Positions 62,047 through 64,000 of a stretch of DNA of 64,000 bases are shown piece by piece. The first letter of the stretch is position 1. Each line of letters starts with the position of its first letter. Below the pieces are notes generated by a model. The model worked only from the letters and a program-made list of their open reading frames with translations, was not told the origin of the DNA and ran no database searches. Both the position numbers and the translations under genes were made by a program. The stretch is from JAWKOK01 sp963765875 (lineage in GTDB: Bacteria; Chloroflexota; Anaerolineae; Caldilineales; Caldilineaceae): NCBI GenBank assembly GCA_963765875.1, contig CAVXYK010000017.1:124001-188000 (forward strand), written 5' to 3'.

Positions 62047-64000
62047 ATGTCTGATCTGAATGACCGAATCGCACAGTTACCGCCGGAAAAACGGGCCATC
62101 CTAGAGCAGCGTCTCTCAGAGATTGCGCTGGCGGCTCCCAGAGACAGTGGCATACATGGGCGGGAATCCAACGAACCAGCGCCACTGTCGTTTTCTCAGG
62201 AACGACTGTGGTTTCTTGCTCAGCTTTATCCCGAGCAAACCACCTACAACGAAGCTAGCGCCTTTCGACTTCGGGGAGACCTTGATGTCTCAGCACTACA
62301 GGCAGCGCTCGATGGCCTCGTCCGGCGACACGAGGTGCTGCGCACGATTTACCACATCCAAGATAGCAGGCTTGTGCAGATCATTGGGGCGCCACAGGTA
62401 GTGCCGATGGCTATGGTGGATCTCTCGGGCATTGAAGAGGACGAGCGAATCAGCAGTGCCCAGGCCAGCTTTGCAGCGGCCATTGAAGAGCCGTTCGACT
62501 TGGCCCGAGATCTAGTGCTGCGCGCATGTCTCTACCAGCTAGATATCAACGATCATATCCTCCTGATTGTTCGTCATCACATCGCGTCAGATGCCTCGTC
62601 TTCTCGCCAGTTTTGGCAGGACGTGGATGAGCTGTACACAGCCGAGACGACGGGGCAGCCGGCCCGTCTGCCTATGCTGCCGGTTCAGTACGCTGACTTC
62701 GCTGTGTGGCAGAGGGAACGGCTGCAGGGAGAAATGCTGGACCAACAGCTAGAGTACTGGCGTCATAAACTTGCTGATTTGGCGCCGCTTCAACTTCCCA
62801 CGGACTTTCGGCGTCCGCAAACGTTGAGTTTTCAGGGCGCAGGAGAACGCTTCATACTAGACGAGGCATTGGTTGAGAAATTACGGTTGCTTGCTCGTCA
62901 CGAAAGAACCACACTCCACGTGCTGCTGACGGCAGCCTACGCTGTGCTCCTGTTTCGCATGACCTCGCAGGATGACATCGCCATAGGCGTACCGGTAGCA
63001 GGGCGGGTTCGCGTCGAGTTGGAGCCACTGATCGGTTTCTTCATCAACACGCTGGTCATCCGCGTACAGCTTCATGGCCAGAGCTCTTTCCGTGAACTGT
63101 TGCGCCAGGTGCGTCGCACAATGCTCGAAGCTCTCGATCACCAGGAAGTCCCTTTCGAGAGACTGGTAGAAGCGCTTGAGCCAGAGAGGAGCATGAACCA
63201 GAATCCTCTCATTGCCACGACATTCCAGTTTCGCGATTTCGCCAAAGCCGGTCCCGATCTGCCGCGGGTTACGGTCCAAGAGATACCGGTACCTGATCTG
63301 CACGCCAAGTTCGATATGGACTGCTCCTTAGTTGTCCACCCGGACGGCGTTGCCGGTCATTGGCGTTACTCCACCGATTTGTTCGAGCCCACAACGATTC
63401 AACGCATGATCGAACACTACCGGACACTGCTGGCGGCGATTGTCGAGGACCCTGATTGCACGATCGACAAGCTGCCGCTGTTAACCGATGCCGATCGGCA
63501 ACAACTGTTTACATTCGCGAACACCGCGTCACCGACTCCGGCGCAGGACGGGCTCGTTTATGAGCTGATTGAGCAGCAGGTCGTGCGCTCGCCGGAGGCG
63601 CCGGCCGTCAGCCTGCCTGATGATGACGGCGCCCCAGAGAAGACAATTACGATTACCTACGCTGAACTCAACCGGCGCGCGAATCAACTTGCGCGTCTCT
63701 TGCACAATCGTGGCGTTTGTCCCGGAGATACTGTCGCCCTCTTTGTCGAATCAGATCTGTCAACGTTGATAGCGATGCTGGCCATTCTCAAGGCCGGCGG
63801 CGTGTATGCCCCCCTAGACGCCAATCTGCCGGCCAAACGGCTAGAATGGATGTGCACCCATTTGCGGCCTAAGGCCTTTCTCTATCAAGATCGGCATGAT
63901 CTTGCACTACTGTCGGTTGACGACGAAATCACACATATCAACATCGACCATGTACCGGTCACAGCCCAGTCAGAAAGCAATCTGGCGGTACACATCGCAC
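62047..64000 (+). CDS. Non-ribosomal peptide synthetase, C-A..., cut by window end
   Basis: At least 651 residues, no stop before the window ends. A short N-terminal region (MSDLNDRIAQLPPEKRAILE) may be a docking helix. The condensation domain follows (about 45-470): PLSFSQERLWFL, RRHEVLRTIY, HHIASDA (about 176, last Gly of HHxxxDG replaced by Ala), DFAVWQRERL and FFINTLVIRVQL. Then the start of an adenylation domain (TYAELNRRANQLA, ILKAGGVYAPLDANLPAKR). It continues the same operon. ATG 62047 is the only start in range; AAGGA lies 12 bases or so upstream. Confidence 0.9.
   Translation, partial: MSDLNDRIAQLPPEKRAILEQRLSEIALAAPRDSGIHGRESNEPAPLSFSQERLWFLAQLYPEQTTYNEASAFRLRGDLDVSALQAALDGLVRRHEVLRTIYHIQDSRLVQIIGAPQVVPMAMVDLSGIEEDERISSAQASFAAAIEEPFDLARDLVLRACLYQLDINDHILLIVRHHIASDASSSRQFWQDVDELYTAETTGQPARLPMLPVQYADFAVWQRERLQGEMLDQQLEYWRHKLADLAPLQLPTDFRRPQTLSFQGAGERFILDEALVEKLRLLARHERTTLHVLLTAAYAVLLFRMTSQDDIAIGVPVAGRVRVELEPLIGFFINTLVIRVQLHGQSSFRELLRQVRRTMLEALDHQEVPFERLVEALEPERSMNQNPLIATTFQFRDFAKAGPDLPRVTVQEIPVPDLHAKFDMDCSLVVHPDGVAGHWRYSTDLFEPTTIQRMIEHYRTLLAAIVEDPDCTIDKLPLLTDADRQQLFTFANTASPTPAQDGLVYELIEQQVVRSPEAPAVSLPDDDGAPEKTITITYAELNRRANQLARLLHNRGVCPGDTVALFVESDLSTLIAMLAILKAGGVYAPLDANLPAKRLEWMCTHLRPKAFLYQDRHDLALLSVDDEITHINIDHVPVTAQSESNLAVHIA

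Overview
The window is about 64 kb of moderately GC-rich bacterial DNA with housekeeping genes on both strands, many Thr/Pro-rich surface proteins (SH3, PA14, PKD, TSP3 and LamG modules), a DUF2723 membrane protein, an UMF1-type transporter and a stand-alone gyrase C-terminal domain. This mix suggests a Chloroflexota genome of the Anaerolineae/Caldilineae kind. That is an inference from gene content; there is no rRNA or other phylogenetic marker to fix it.

Layout. 0-16.8 kb: mostly minus-strand housekeeping and envelope genes (16S rRNA dimethyltransferase, LepA, a D-2-hydroxyacid dehydrogenase, a UDP-glucuronate decarboxylase-like enzyme, thiamine diphosphokinase, NAD(P)HX epimerase, two large polytopic membrane proteins, an SH3 lipoprotein, an RNA 2',3'-cyclic phosphodiesterase). 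On the plus strand are an Lgt-like protein and an Amt-like protein, both lacking family signature residues. 17-37 kb: central metabolism and lipid synthesis (glyA, pyk, fabF, fabH, eno) among an MFS transporter, a ParB-like protein, a GyrA-CTD protein, a lytic transglycosylase, a PA14 protein, a DUF4258 toxin-antitoxin pair and a sulfatase. 37.4-51.1 kb: one giant surface-protein locus (LolA-like domain, TSP3 repeats, LamG, Ig-like domains, six near-identical PKD-like repeats), bounded by two copies of a hairpin plus domain-fragment repeat. 51.7-64 kb: an ABC importer of the nitrate/sulfonate/taurine type followed directly by NRPS genes. The binding-protein gene overlaps the first NRPS start codon (GTGA), so uptake and peptide synthesis are probably one operon behind a good sigma-70-type promoter at 51712-51740. 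The NRPS genes run off the window.

The most striking signal is a set of reading-frame breaks. Eleven successive breaks in the giant surface gene (46.1-48.6 kb), plus single breaks in pyk, fabH, a sulfatase and a membrane-anchored protein, all shift in the same direction (+1, one extra base). On each side the protein reads on sensibly. pyk and fabH break at an identical 11-base sequence. One further break in the giant gene (about 41.77 kb) goes the other way (-1 or +2). Insertion-type sequencing or assembly error is the simplest explanation, but the bias is strong enough to need checking against reads or protein data.

Other points: a recent tandem duplication or gene conversion of a non-canonical NRPS A-T module; an Amt homologue with both pore histidines gone; a gene ending in three tandem 15-bp repeats that each carry a stop; and several palindromic, MITE-like intergenic elements. 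I saw no tRNA, rRNA, CRISPR array, transposase or integrase.
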